Source: Anolis sagrei
Lineage: Eukaryota > Chordata > Lepidosauria > Squamata > Anolidae
Reading direction: 5' to 3'
Length of the DNA stretch: 64,000 bases
Assembly: GCF_037176765.1 (NCBI RefSeq)
Contig: NC_090021.1
Location: 192,189,878 to 192,253,877, forward strand
Position 1 is the stretch's first letter. Each line of letters begins with the position of its first letter. Shown here piece by piece: positions 57,301-62,730 of this stretch. The notes beneath the pieces are model-generated. The model saw only the letters and a list, made by a program, of their open reading frames with translations. It was not told where the DNA came from and ran no database searches. The translations under genes and the position numbers were made by a program.

Positions 57301-57982
57301 CAGCCACAAAAATGAAGTTTCTGGAGTATAACAACTACTTTCAAAGTAAGTACCACACAATTAAACAGAAATAACACTTTCAAACCAGGAACATAATTTT
57401 TTCCCCAAATTTTGTTACCTAGTGTTATAAATGGGAATCAGTGGGCTGTTACTATTACTAATATTAATCTATATAATGAATTGTGATCTTGTGCATGTCC
57501 AAGCTTAAATAGACTTAATCTTTCAATCAGAGTTAGGGAAGAAAGCAGTCCAAATTTACTCTCCAAAAAACTTTTAATATGCACATGACTAATATGGCCT
57601 TCTTTTAACATACTCTTAACTATCATGCTGTCTTTCCTTGTTTCCTCTCTATTTCTTTTCTTTGCCTTCACCCATCAAACAGTGGTGGTGCAAGATTTAG
57701 AGAACATGTGGGTGAATCCTTCCTTTGACATGCAGGTGTGGCACAAAGACGGTGACTGGGGTCTTCTTTGGCTGCGACCTGGTGGACTGGCTCATTGAAG
57801 TGGGGCTTGCCTCAGACCGTGGGGAGGCTGTGGCCTACGGAGAAAGACTCGTGCAAGGAGGCGTCATCCAGCATATTACGAATGAATTCGAGTTTCGGGA
57901 TGAGCAGCTGCACTACCGTTTTCTACCTAGGAGATCTCTAAGAAAAGAGAGCCATCACAATGAGGAAGCGCTTAGAAGCTAG
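26845..57982 (+). CDS. GPR155: GPR155 (LYCHOS), lysosomal cholesterol-sensing permease/GPCR-like protein, 15 coding exons
   Basis: The protein is recognised from memory of the human sequence: collinear matches run through every exon, for example ATQSNDFALGYPIV (aa 140-153), APGVAIFATQFNMEVE and GRLYVELQFFCAVFNFGQ. Joining the exons at GT-AG sites with matching phases gives 2,553 nt, or 850 aa, against about 870 in human. Order: lumenal N-terminus with four N-glycosylation sequons (N5, N12, N18, N28); PIN/auxin-carrier-like permease half (about aa 38-400); GPCR-like seven-helix half (about 410-720) broken by a Ser/Glu- and Cys-rich loop (about 540-650); DEP domain (about 748-832). The family sits in the lysosomal membrane, senses cholesterol and controls mTORC1 through GATOR1 (established). 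I chose the ATG at 26845; the ATG two codons on (26851) has the stronger context (A at -3, G at +4). Compared with human, the C-tail after the DEP domain is shorter. No frame break was seen. Confidence 0.96.
27302..28543. other. GPR155 intron 2, first part
   Basis: At 28240-28310 an AATAAT tail and TTTGTATTCCACCCTATCTC mark a LINE 3' remnant on the minus strand. A 105-codon minus frame at 27466-27783 is unlike any known domain, though it could be LINE debris. The rest is unassigned. Confidence 0.35.
28544..28679. mobile_element. Palindromic hAT MITE, 136 bp, diverged subfamily
   Basis: GAGACATTCTCAAACTGTGG and CCAGTTTGAGGATGCCTG are the ends. The target duplication is CCATAAAG / ACCTAAAG at 28536-28543 and 28680-28687 (6/8). 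Confidence 0.75.
28688..31112. other. GPR155 intron 2, no feature recognised
   Basis: About 2.4 kb of AT-rich, apparently single-copy sequence with an A12 run near 30700. This is the longest repeat-poor stretch of the introns. Confidence 0.4.
31113..31275 (-). mobile_element. SINE remnant, body shared with the 5S-headed SINEs
   Basis: TTTGCCTTCAAGTCAATTCT, ACTTATTGTGACCTTAAGG, TCATGGTATTTTCTTGGCAA, then CTTCCTCTGAGACTGAGTG and a decayed tRNA-like head (AAGAGTCCGAATTCAG). The body up to 'TTGGCAAG' is that of 19896; the head is that of 7868. Confidence 0.65.
31524..31740. repeat. Mosaic direct and inverted repeat
   Basis: ATCATGGTGGATTGCTACTC...CAATCTCTCAT (31557-31619) recurs as ATCATGGTGAATTGCTCCTC...CAATGTCTCAT (31677-31740). 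GGGTTGACATGCAGAATGA (31533) recurs inverted as TCATTCTGCATGTCAACCC (31657). I cannot name the element. Confidence 0.75.
32128..32527 (+). CDS. GPR155: GPR155 exon 3, aa 153-285
   Basis: The acceptor is CCTTCTAG|TTGAAG and the donor AAACT|GTAAGT; phase 1 in, phase 2 out. It encodes YPEYLQYIYLVAPISLMM and further permease helices, with a charged cytosolic loop (EIQKSRDNQSLSHSK) between them. At 400 nt it is the second longest coding exon. Confidence 0.95.
32528..34222. other. GPR155 intron 3, first part, mostly unassigned
   Basis: 33540-33640 holds a short fold-back with CTCTAGGAATCTTTAGGTCC and GGAAGACCTAGAGATTCCTA, probably a hAT-type MITE. The rest is AT-rich with no recognised feature. Confidence 0.4.
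34223..34303 (+). repeat. 81-bp direct repeat, copy 1
   Basis: GACTTTTTTGACGGAAGTTT...GTTGGCCTTGGCTT. Copy 2 is at 34961-35041, with two mismatches in 81 bp. Confidence 0.95.
34775..34885 (+). mobile_element. LINE 3' end remnant
   Basis: GGCGCTCTGAGTCCCGTCCC, C and G runs, GGTTGAAAAGGGCGGGGTAA and AATGCTGTAAATAAAACAAAATAA. This is the 3' tail type of L2/CR1-like LINEs. It lies between the two copies of the 81-bp repeat. Confidence 0.6.
34961..35041 (+). repeat. 81-bp direct repeat, copy 2
   Basis: 79/81 identical to 34223-34303. It stops exactly where the TTTATTTATT tail of a minus-strand LINE/SINE begins. Confidence 0.95.
35042..35291 (-). mobile_element. LINE/SINE 3' region with TTTA tail and C13 run
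   Basis: ATTTATTTATTATTTTTATCCCACCTTTC, CAACTCAAGGTGGCTACCAA and repeated TTAAAATATCCAAACATT units. This is a diverged minus-strand 3' end of the L2 type. A run of 13 C closes it at 35279-35291. Confidence 0.55.
35830..35995 (+). CDS. GPR155: GPR155 exon 4, aa 286-341
   Basis: The acceptor is TTTCTTTCAG|ACTGTT and the donor GAAGTT|GTATGT; the exon ends in phase 0. It carries the second helix-break motif of the permease fold, PAAPGVAIFATQFN (aa 323-336), close to human PVAPGVAIFATQFN. Confidence 0.95.
35996..36808. other. GPR155 intron 4, first part, no feature recognised
   Basis: AT-rich, apparently single-copy sequence. Open frames of about 80 codons on both strands at 36443-36694 are shadows of each other and unsupported. 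Confidence 0.4.
36809..37450 (-). mobile_element. L2-type LINE 3' region, interrupted by a hAT element
   Basis: A TTTATTTATT tail, CTCCACCCCTCTCCCC and GACTCAGGGTGGCTCACACT come before the insert at 36966-37326. CAACAGATTACACGTGCCAG follows it. Read on the minus strand this is the 3' UTR of an L2-type LINE. Confidence 0.6.
36966..37326. mobile_element. hAT element, non-autonomous, 361 bp
   Basis: Inverted ends CAGGGGTCCTCAAACT and GTTTGTGGACCCCTG, with GGCCCGGGTGCCGGATGCAG behind the left end. The perfect 8-bp target duplication CATTAAAA lies at 36958-36965 and 37327-37334. It is nested in an L2-type 3' UTR. Confidence 0.9.
37519..37665. mobile_element. Short inverted-repeat MITE
   Basis: GTTTACTTGAATCTAATGC at the left pairs with GCATTAGATTCGCGTAATA at the right. 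A further GTGTGCATTAGATTTGATGG follows. It probably belongs to the Tc1/mariner type of the element at 59776 but is too short to place. Confidence 0.5.
37809..37975 (-). mobile_element. LINE 3' end with (ATC)n tail
   Basis: ATCATCATC units, TTTATTTATACCCTGCCACC, CCCCAAAGGGGACTCGGGGT and GCTTACATGAGACCAAGC. On the minus strand this is the typical 3' end of an L2/CR1-type LINE. Confidence 0.65.
38699..38833. mobile_element. Palindromic hAT MITE, 135 bp
   Basis: CAATGGTTCTCAACCTGTGG and ACAGGCTGAGAACCACTG. Target duplication CTATAGAA / CTACAGAA at 38691-38698 and 38834-38841 (7/8). It lies about 120 bp upstream of exon 5. Confidence 0.88.
38957..39112 (+). CDS. GPR155: GPR155 exon 5, aa 342-393
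   Basis: The acceptor is ATGATTTCAG|ATAACT and the donor TCTTTG|GTGAGT; phase 0 at both ends. It encodes the last permease helices (TSGMVISTFVSAPIMYVSAW) and the linker NVSFDISIVS that leads to the GPCR-like half. Confidence 0.95.
39113..40736. other. GPR155 intron 5, no feature recognised
   Basis: 1.6 kb of AT-rich sequence without recognisable repeats. A 60-codon frame at 40072-40254 is unsupported. Confidence 0.4.
40737..40820 (+). CDS. GPR155: GPR155 exon 6, aa 394-421
   Basis: The acceptor is TGTTTTTCAG|ATCTGG and the donor GCTCAG|GTCAGT; phase 0 at both ends, 84 nt. It encodes IWSLGIIILSKKYKQLPHVL and TTNLLIAQ, collinear with human. Being phase 0 on both sides it could be skipped without a frameshift. 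Confidence 0.95.
41104..41216. mobile_element. Palindromic hAT MITE, right end missing
   Basis: CAATGTTTCTCAAACTGTGC, GGTGTTTTGGATTTCAGCTC, then the inverted GAGCTGAAATCCAAAACATC, after which the expected end is replaced by other sequence. The left flank CTCTAGAG fits the nnnTAnnn pattern of the family. Confidence 0.65.
41217..41605. other. GPR155 intron 6, unassigned
   Basis: A TA run near 41370 and no other recognised feature. The left end of the DIRS-like cluster may begin in here. Confidence 0.3.
41606..41699 (+). repeat. 94-bp direct repeat, copy 1 (DIRS-like terminus)
   Basis: GAAAGAGTAGATGGAAATTC...GAATTGCACACATGGGGTT. It differs from copy 2 at one base. Confidence 0.95.
41606..42825 (+). 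mobile_element. DIRS-like retroelement fossil, 5' part with Gag-like ORF1
   Basis: It opens with a 94-bp unit repeated at 42826. A GC-rich promoter-like block with CTCGGGTATATAAGACC (41763-41870) follows. Next comes a Cys/His-rich ORF1-type coding stretch (about 42010-42585) with FKKCAECPN and CLACLGEAH, as in the first ORF of vertebrate DIRS elements. A second promoter-like block lies at 42636-42745. No reverse transcriptase or recombinase is seen, so it is a broken copy. Confidence 0.55.
42826..42919 (+). repeat. 94-bp direct repeat, copy 2 (DIRS-like terminus)
   Basis: 93/94 identical to 41606-41699, 1,220 bp downstream in the same orientation. Confidence 0.95.
42826..43436 (+). mobile_element. 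Second DIRS-like retroelement fossil, 5' part
   Basis: The same 94-bp opening is followed by a third promoter-like block (GAACTTTCTAGAGC, GCCCCGCCCACTT, CTATATATGGG at 42942-43040). A diverged, broken ORF1-like stretch follows, with SNCLECGGKIP and H...YILCLGK spacing (about 43240-43345). It is more diverged than its neighbour, so the two are not one recent duplication apart from the shared start. Confidence 0.5.
43450..43540. mobile_element. Penelope-type fold-back insertion, 91 bp
   Basis: The arms GGTTGTTGTAGTTTTTTCGG and CCGAAAAAACTACAACAACC are inverted around a short spacer. The same right end as at 17329 follows, with GTGATTCCGGCCATGAAAGT. The perfect 13-bp target duplication AACCAAAGAGCTG lies at 43437-43449 and 43541-43553. 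It ends 400 bp before exon 7. Confidence 0.8.
43941..44061 (+). CDS. GPR155: GPR155 exon 7, aa 422-461
   Basis: The acceptor is TTCTTTTTAG|TTTGTA and the donor GGACAG|GTAGGT; phase 0 in, phase 1 out. It encodes a helix rich in F, L and Y (ILVFIFLYSSLYSTFLWT). The intron before it holds the DIRS-like cluster and a fold-back insertion. Confidence 0.95.
44316..44450. mobile_element. Palindromic hAT MITE, 135 bp
   Basis: CAGTGGTTCTCAATCTGTGG and CACAGGTTGAGAACCACTG. Target duplication GCTTAAAT / GCTTAAGT at 44308-44315 and 44451-44458 (7/8). Confidence 0.9.
44673..44808. mobile_element. Palindromic hAT MITE, 136 bp
   Basis: CATGCACATGCAAACTTCAG and GAAGTTTGCCCAGGCCTG. Target duplication GTCTACAC / GTCTAAAC at 44665-44672 and 44809-44816 (7/8). 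Only 222 bp separate it from the previous copy. Confidence 0.87.
45307..45720 (-). mobile_element. L2-type LINE 3' end with (GTTT)n tail
   Basis: A tail of GTTT units, TACCCTGCCTTTCTCACCCC, GGAGGGGACTCAAGACGGCT, then AAAGCCACGTTTTCACTCTC and GGAGTTCCACAGTCGAGGGG. On the minus strand the last blocks correspond to the PLWNSLP...FRKRVKTWL coding end of the L2 at 8204. Confidence 0.75.
46216..46300 (+). CDS. GPR155: GPR155 exon 8, aa 462-489
   Basis: The acceptor is ATTTCATTAG|GTCTCT and the donor TGGGG|GTAAGT; phase 1 in, phase 2 out. It encodes GLLSLSLLLLKRREAKKIP and the start of the next helix. Only 91 bp separate it from exon 9, the shortest intron of the gene. Confidence 0.95.
46392..46479 (+). 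CDS. GPR155: GPR155 exon 9, aa 490-519
   Basis: The acceptor is TTACTGTAG|CATCCC and the donor TACCAG|GTATGG; phase 2 in, phase 0 out. It encodes IPAILVGILLIAGNHTDDID and SAFFYGNYQ. NHT is a possible lumenal glycosylation sequon. Confidence 0.95.
46853..46916 (-). mobile_element. SINE tail fragment, family of 2758-3019
   Basis: GTGTCAGGAGCGACTTGAGA and TTCTGGTGTGAGAGAATTGG match the tail of the SINE at 2758. The tRNA-like head is absent. Confidence 0.8.
47459..47774. mobile_element. Tigger-like (Tc1/mariner) MITE, 316 bp
   Basis: The left end CAGGTTGAGTATCCCTCATC pairs with the right end GATAAAGAATACTCATCATG. TA dinucleotides flank both sides (47457-47458 and 47775-47776), as expected for Tc1/mariner insertion. 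The AAAATCC..ATT / GGATTTTGG subterminal motifs fit Tigger-type MITEs. Confidence 0.8.
48161..48374 (+). CDS. GPR155: GPR155 exon 10, aa 520-590
   Basis: The acceptor is CATGTGCACAG|ATGATT and the donor AAAGAG|GTACGG; phase 0 in, phase 1 out. It encodes one membrane helix (MIITAVVVSISILISGISLM) and then the start of a hydrophilic Ser/Glu/His-rich loop. That loop is the part least like human, as expected for a variable cytosolic segment. The donor, GTACGG, is weak. Confidence 0.93.
48843..48947 (+). CDS. GPR155: GPR155 exon 11, aa 591-625, Cys-rich loop
   Basis: The acceptor is CCTTTGTAG|AATCCT and the donor GACAG|GTACAG; phase 1 at both ends, 105 nt. It encodes a divergent loop with six cysteines (ESCACQKENEGLCCSEGE and on). 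Human also has clustered cysteines here. A symmetric exon in a variable loop is a natural candidate for alternative skipping. Confidence 0.9.
48948..49914. other. GPR155 intron 11, T-rich tract, otherwise unassigned
   Basis: 49194-49241 is a T-rich tract of TTTTTTC units. No transposon ends were recognised. Confidence 0.4.
49915..50048 (+). CDS. GPR155: GPR155 exon 12, aa 626-670
   Basis: The acceptor is TGTTTTTCAG|CAAATC and the donor TTTGCT|GTAAGT; phase 1 in, phase 0 out. It encodes the end of the Cys-rich loop (CLSPCSSQRCVLAQEE), the conserved GDQQLTRHVLLCLLLI segment and the start of the next helix. Confidence 0.95.
50327..50560 (-). mobile_element. L2-type LINE 3' end with (TTTA/TTTG)n tail
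   Basis: TTTATTTATTTGTTTGTTTG, CTTATATCCCACCCTTCTTG, CCAAAGGGAACTCAGGGCAG and GCAACAATTAGATGCTGG. Same 3' end type as at 45307. Confidence 0.65.
51122..51346. mobile_element. Palindromic MITE with 'GGTGCATCTACA' ends, about 225 bp
   Basis: GGTGCATCTACAATGTAGAA and CTACAGTATAGATGTACCC are inverted ends. Inside, GAATTAATGCAGTTTGGCAC pairs with GTGTCAAACTGCATTAATTC. The superfamily is not determined. It is the most complete of the three copies in the window. Confidence 0.75.
51532..51613 (+). mobile_element. LINE 3' end remnant with (GTT/ATT)n tail
   Basis: CTCTGAGTCCCTCAGGGAGA, GGCAGGACATAAATAAAATT and GTTGTTATT units. It ends about 130 bp before exon 13. Confidence 0.65.
51742..51837 (+). 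CDS. GPR155: GPR155 exon 13, aa 671-702
   Basis: The acceptor is TTTTTCACAG|AATCTA and the donor GGTCAG|GTAGTT; phase 0 at both ends, 96 nt. It encodes NLASCLWWLFNQEPGRLYV and ELQFFCAVFNFGQ, one residue different from the human sequence as I recall it. This is the most conserved block of the gene. Confidence 0.95.
52338..52446. mobile_element. Degenerate palindromic hAT-like copy
   Basis: ATGTGGTCCTCCAGAAATGG...CTTCAGCTCTCAGCATTCCC pairs loosely with GAATTGAAACTCAACATTTAG and AGGACCATGTAG. No target duplication could be read. Confidence 0.4.
52764..52828 (+). CDS. GPR155: GPR155 exon 14, aa 703-723
   Basis: The acceptor is CTTTCTCAG|GGATTC and the donor AGAAG|GTAATT; phase 0 in, phase 2 out. 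It encodes the last helix and the basic membrane exit (FGLDKHLIILPFKRR), identical to human as recalled. Confidence 0.95.
52829..54458. other. GPR155 intron 14, no feature recognised
   Basis: AT-rich sequence without clear repeats. ATTATTATTGTTGTTGTTG near 53580 is low-complexity. Confidence 0.4.
54459..54593 (+). CDS. GPR155: GPR155 exon 15, aa 724-768, start of DEP domain
   Basis: The acceptor is CCTCACTAG|ATTTGA and the donor AGAAG|GTGTGG; phase 2 at both ends. It encodes the linker and the first DEP helix (MTCQQFVNYHKDTCVRSIV). The intron opens with GTGTGGC, the same seven bases that open exon 16. Confidence 0.94.
54594..56109. other. GPR155 intron 15, first part, no repeat recognised
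   Basis: 1.5 kb of AT-rich sequence. Reading on from exon 15 the frame stops 11 codons into the intron (after CLLVERFI), so a transcript that failed to splice here would lack most of the DEP domain. Confidence 0.4.
56110..56244. mobile_element. Palindromic hAT MITE, 135 bp, diverged subfamily
   Basis: CAAGCCTCTTTAACCCGTGG and CACAGATTGAAGAGGGCTG. Target duplication ACGTAGAG / ACCTAGAG at 56102-56109 and 56245-56252 (7/8). Confidence 0.85.
56690..56761 (+). mobile_element. LINE 3' end remnant with (GAT/ATT)n tail
   Basis: CACTGAGTCCCCACGGGGAG, GGGCAGGACAAAAATAAAGA and GATGATGATG units. Same tail type as at 51532. Confidence 0.65.
57736..57982 (+). CDS. GPR155: GPR155 exon 16, aa 769-850 and stop, rest of DEP domain
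   Basis: The acceptor is TTGACATGCAG|GTGTGG; phase 2 in. It encodes the DEP core, with GCDLVDWLIEVGLASDRGEA and LVQGGVIQHITNEFEFRD, then 18 tail residues after the FLP at aa 831-833. Human has a longer, Ser/Pro-rich tail here. Confidence 0.95.
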
Positions 57983-58608
57983 CCAAAGAGAGTATGTTTA
58001 GGCTCTTCACTGACACGTGAAGGCATATTTTAAAATGGTGTCTTCACAGTTATAAGGTGGCTCTGTCTGTCTTCCACCCAAAGAGAATTATGATGTCTCA
58101 TGTTTTGAATGCTGACTAACAGAAGTCACTTCAGGGAATTATTTTAAATCATGGTACAAAGGTACAAAATACTCAGCTTTGTTTTTGGAAAGAACAATTG
58201 TTTCAAAATATAGTTTTTTTGCCTATGAAAACATCAGGCTTGTAGAATCTGTTGTACCTTCTCTTCAGTTTAATTCTAATTTTGTATGATGTCTTGCACT
58301 AGTTAAAAGGAAGACGGATAGCTATTACAATGTTTTGGTACCATCTCTTCACTTTTGAAGATTATATTCTCTTATTTATATGGACATTACAACTGTGAAG
58401 ATTGGCATGTTGGTTCATCACAGCTGAGAAATTGTGAGATGATTTTTGCTGTTAGTAGTTCCCCTGTGAGTAAGCCAGAATTTTTTAAAAGCAGCTTGTA
58501 GTTCCAGTACTGCCAGACCTCTTGTATCCTGGTGAGGTCATAGTGCAGGGCTTGTTGCCCAAATAGGTTTTGTTTTCCAGAAGATTCACTTTCATAATTT
58601 TTTCTTAA

Positions 58609-58614
58609 AATAAA
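58609..58614 (+). terminator. Proximal poly(A) signal AATAAA, GPR155
   Basis: A canonical hexamer about 630 nt after the stop codon. It could give a short 3' UTR form. Confidence 0.4.
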
Positions 58615-59502
58615 TTGGCTTATAACTACTGAAAATTAATATAAACTCAAACTACTAACAGAGTCTGGCTTTGTTGACCTCTCTGAAGTTGTGGTTAACT
58701 TTGTTCCTCTTAATTAGACCTACAGCCTATTATAAGAGAAAACCAAATACTTGAATTTTATTTGACTACTACTTTAATTATGCAACTTAACAAATTCTGA
58801 TATTTTTAAACATTATAATACAGATTTTAGAAACCGGTCATAGGTTTATTCATTGGTAAAATGCAACCAGATGCCAATAATCTCCTGCCCCTTCCATATT
58901 TTTTAATCTTTAGATTTTCTTTGTTACATAAAAAAAAATGAATCATGAAGCATTTTTTCCTGTTCTTTTTAAAACTTTTAAGCTGACATTGAAGAATAGA
59001 AATTGACCACCTTGTTTACATTTGTGAAATAGGAGAATTTTGAACACTGTCCAAAGATTTATTTATTAATCACCATGTTTACGGAAAATAAGTTTCTTAT
59101 GACTACTGCTTCATTCATCATGAGCACTCCCCATCTAATTAATTTCTTATCCAGTGGCTGGTGGGAATGTTCTATTTTTATAGAGGTATGGATAATATTA
59201 GGGAAAAAAACAATCTTCTTTAACGCGTGGCTGTTACTTCCTAGTCTTAGAAGCACATCCTGGCAGGCTAAATAACATGTCAGTAGCCATAATAAGCATG
59301 TACTGTAACATGCATGGGAATTGTAAAAAACAAAACAAAACAAAAACATCATTTTTGTTGTGAGACTGGCAGTCCATGCACTCATGAACTGCCACATTGA
59401 CAAATCCTTCTGTGTTGTATGAAAACAAGCCTATGCTTATCTTCCGTGGTGAAGAAAACTTATTTTAAACTGATGTTTTAATCTGAAATGCAGCTGAAAT
59501 GG

Positions 59503-59508
59503 AATAAA
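59503..59508 (+). terminator. Second poly(A) signal AATAAA, GPR155
   Basis: A canonical hexamer in GGAATAAATATTGC, about 1.5 kb after the stop codon. Confidence 0.45.
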
Positions 59509-59625
59509 TATTGCTGTTACATTTCTGAGATAATCATGTTTCTGTCTAACTTGAGAAGAAAATTACAGGCAAATGTGTTTTGGAAGTAGTTAATATTTCT
59601 GCATTCTTGGGTATTTCAGTTTCTC

Positions 59626-59631
59626 AATAAA
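59626..59631 (+). terminator. Distal poly(A) signal AATAAA, GPR155
   Basis: A canonical hexamer in CTCAATAAAATCAG, followed within 30 nt by TGTTC and TTGTAATC-type U/GU-rich sequence. This is the best candidate for the main 3' end, because recognisable repeats resume soon after. Confidence 0.6.
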
Positions 59632-59775
59632 ATCAGCTGTTCTATCTTGTAATCTTTGCTTCTTTATTTTCAGACTTGAAACATTTTTGCCTAGCCATAA
59701 AGGATCAACACAACATACTCCATGAAGTGGCTTAAATTTGGAATGCTAAATCCAAGTGATTTGGGGTTACTATTA

Positions 59776-60366
59776 CTGTATATACTCAAGTATAAGCCTA
59801 GTTTTTCAGCCCTTTTTTAGGCTGAAAAAGTCCCCTACAGCTTATACTTGAGTCAAGGTTATTTATTATTTTCCTCTGTTATTATTTTTATTACATTTAT
59901 AATTTTACTCTCTTATTATTACATTTATTATTTTACTCTATTATTACATTTATTATTTTACTCTATTTATTATTGTTATTAAATTTATTATTTTACGGTA
60001 TTATTCCTGGTATTATTACATTTCCATTATTTCACTCTATTATTATTATTATTATTATTATTACATTTATTATTTTACGATATTATTATTGGAAGGACAC
60101 GTAAGCACATTTACATTGAAGAAGGTTAGAATAGTGGTTTAATGTTGGGCAGTCTTATCTTAAATTAGTTTTATGTAAATATTTAATCTACTGATGCCTC
60201 AGTTAATATAATTTTATTGGTATCTATTTTTATTTTGAAATTTACCAGTAGATGCTGCATTTCCCGTCCTCGGCTTATACTCAAGTCAATACGTTTTCCC
60301 AGTTTTTGTTATAAAATTAGGTGCCTCGGCTTATATTCGGGTCAGCTTATACTCGAGTATATACGG
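59776..60366. mobile_element. Tc1/mariner-type element, non-autonomous, 591 bp
   Basis: The left end CTGTATATACTCAAGTATAA pairs with the right end TTATACTCGAGTATATACGG. TA flanks both sides (59774-59775 and 60367-60368). Subterminal GGCTTATACTCAAGTC repeats sit near the right end, and the middle is an ATT-rich tandem (ATTATTTTACTCTATT units). It lies just beyond the GPR155 3' UTR. Confidence 0.75.
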
Positions 60367-60368
60367 TA

Positions 60369-61814
60369 AATGCTTTTTTACATGTTCACCCAGTAATCAT
60401 TACCAGAGTTAGGCATACTTTAAATCTTCTCTAAGCAAGTGTCCTCCAGACATTTTAAGCTGCAGCTGCCATCAGCCATACTTGAGCTGAAGTTCAAAAT
60501 AGGCTGGAAAAGGCTCTTGAAAGTTTCATATCAAGGGCCTTCACTCTTCCAGATTTTTGGGGTGGTATCTTCCATTATTATTATATTATTATAATAATTA
60601 TTAATTTGTTCCCTGCTTCTCCTAATTGCTTTAAACGAGGTGCAACAAATTCCAAACAATAGTTCAGCATTTGCAATTCTAGCTCCAGAAGTCTACCACT
60701 TCCACTTGGATGGTGTCCAGGCAATGCTACTGTATGAGAATACACGTTTCTCTAGTTCTGGACCATTTATCCACTATGTTGATACATTTTATTCAGTATC
60801 AAGGAGCATGCTGCTCTCAGTCTGCATAATTAGACTAATTCCAGTGTTCTTAACACTACAATGGATACACTTCACGATTAAAACATTTGGTATCAATGCA
60901 ATAGCTAGTACTCCTTAAAAGAAATTTTAGCTGCAAATGTGTAAATGACTGAAATATTATCATCCTTCAGCTTATTAAGCCATTTTGATTTCTCTTCTAT
61001 GTGAAAAGGATTAGGTATAAATGTGTTGGTATAATAATGTTCCTGTATGCATATTGCAATTCAAGTACCAGTAATTAGTATTTACACATTACGTAAATCC
61101 TTTACAAGGTTCCAACCATTATTTTTAACTCTTGTTGAAGTTAGTAGAACCCAAGCTTTATATTCACTATTTGTGTCCTGTATTTTTCAGTACAATTTGT
61201 CTCCACAGAAATGGGGGGGGGGGGGGGGTTGTCACTAATTCCTGGTGGCTGAGAAACCTTTATTGACCTTTTACCAGTGATAATATGGGTAGTAGCAAAA
61301 ATATCCTGTTTAAATTACAGCCATGATTATGTTGTGGCTGTGCTCACATCTATCATGCTTCCTTTTAATTTCTGGGACTTTTTAAAGCAGATTATGAGAA
61401 ACAGCTAAATAAATAATATAATCAAAAGTCAATGAAGTGAAACGTCAATAATATCCTGGTGTATACAGAATCTTCATTACTGTCAAAATAGCAAGAATTT
61501 CTTTATGGTATTTTGTGTTGGTTCTTATATTCTGTCACTATTTTTGGTCACAGTTCACAGTGGAGGATACACAAGTCTTACTAAACTGATGGCAGGCTAA
61601 TAATTTAAGACCTGCTAGGTACAGTATCAGCTACCCAGTTGTAGGCTTATAATAATACATGTTATAATACAAGTTAGACTTACATGACAATATTCATATA
61701 TGTAATAGGATTGATGGGCAGTGTGAAAAACTGCTTATAGCAAAAGTAATTGCTGGATAGCAGGCTGCATGGAAAAACCTCATTAGCTAAGAATGCAGGC
61801 CTATCTTGTTTTTA
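60369..61814. other. Downstream intergenic, no feature recognised
   Basis: AT-rich sequence with a G16 run at 61213-61228. A 92-codon frame at 60640-60918 resembles no known protein. Confidence 0.4.
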
Positions 61815-62730
61815 AAAAATACATATAATTTTATTAGTGGAAATATTTAGTACAATATCATAAAATAGGAATAGTAAGGGGAAGAGAGTGGGATTTTAGG
61901 ATAGAAGTAGAGAACAATTATCACCTATTTTGGGGGAGGGGGTATTTATAGGGATATAGGGAACAACAAAGAATATGGGAAGGAAAGGGGGAAAGGGGGG
62001 GGGGGAGTTTGTTGACCTCCAGTCTTCATCATGGTTAAAAAAGTCTTTATTTTGTTGATTTCCACTTCCTTACTTCATCCTTTTCCCAAGTGTAAACAGT
62101 TTTTCTCTTTATCTTTGTCATACTATATTTTCATTTTCTCCTGTTTCAAATAGTCTTTGAAGGTGACCAATCTGTTATTTTTGGGTCCTACTTTGGTGAT
62201 TAGTTAGTAACTGAGTCAGGTTGTCCATACTTATTTCGGCTATTGTCAAGAGCTATTCATCTACTGATTGAACTTCTCCAATTTATTGCATAATTATACT
62301 AGCTGCTGTCACTAAGTAATTGAACAAGATATCTTTGTTTTTATCTATGTCCATTATATCCATTAGGAATTTTTTCCAGTTTCAATTGAATTTTTATTTC
62401 CAATATTTTCTTAATTCTTGCTTGTATTTTCTTCCAGTAGTTATTATTTTACAAGTCCACCACATGTGGTAGAAGGTACCCACATGTGCTTCACATTTCC
62501 AGCATTTATCCTGCATGCTTTTATAACATTTTATCAACTTTTGGAGGGGTTATATATCACTGGTACATCATTTTGTACCAGTTCTCTTTCAGGTCATATG
62601 CATATGAATACTTGTGATTCTATATTCTTTTGCAGTCCTCCATCTTGATTGTGTGTCCAATGTTGGCTGCCCATTTAACCATGCAATCTTTCACTTACTC
62701 AGTTTCTGTCAACCACTCTAGTAATTTCTT
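61815..62730 (-). mobile_element. L1 LINE 3' end (ORF2 C-terminus and 3' UTR), decayed
   Basis: The minus strand encodes [18 protein letters not shown], the Cys-box and HMWW motif at the end of L1 ORF2, followed in pieces by further C-terminal sequence with frame breaks. A purine-rich segment with a G run (61980-62010 on +) marks the 3' UTR. Confidence 0.7.

Larger units (their letters stand above)
57983..59650 (+). other. GPR155: GPR155 3' UTR, end approximate
   Basis: This AT-rich stretch directly after the stop is free of recognisable repeats for about 1.65 kb, unlike the flanks. It ends near the last of three AATAAA hexamers, with a T-rich stretch after it. A repeat-free block fits a selected UTR. 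Confidence 0.7.
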
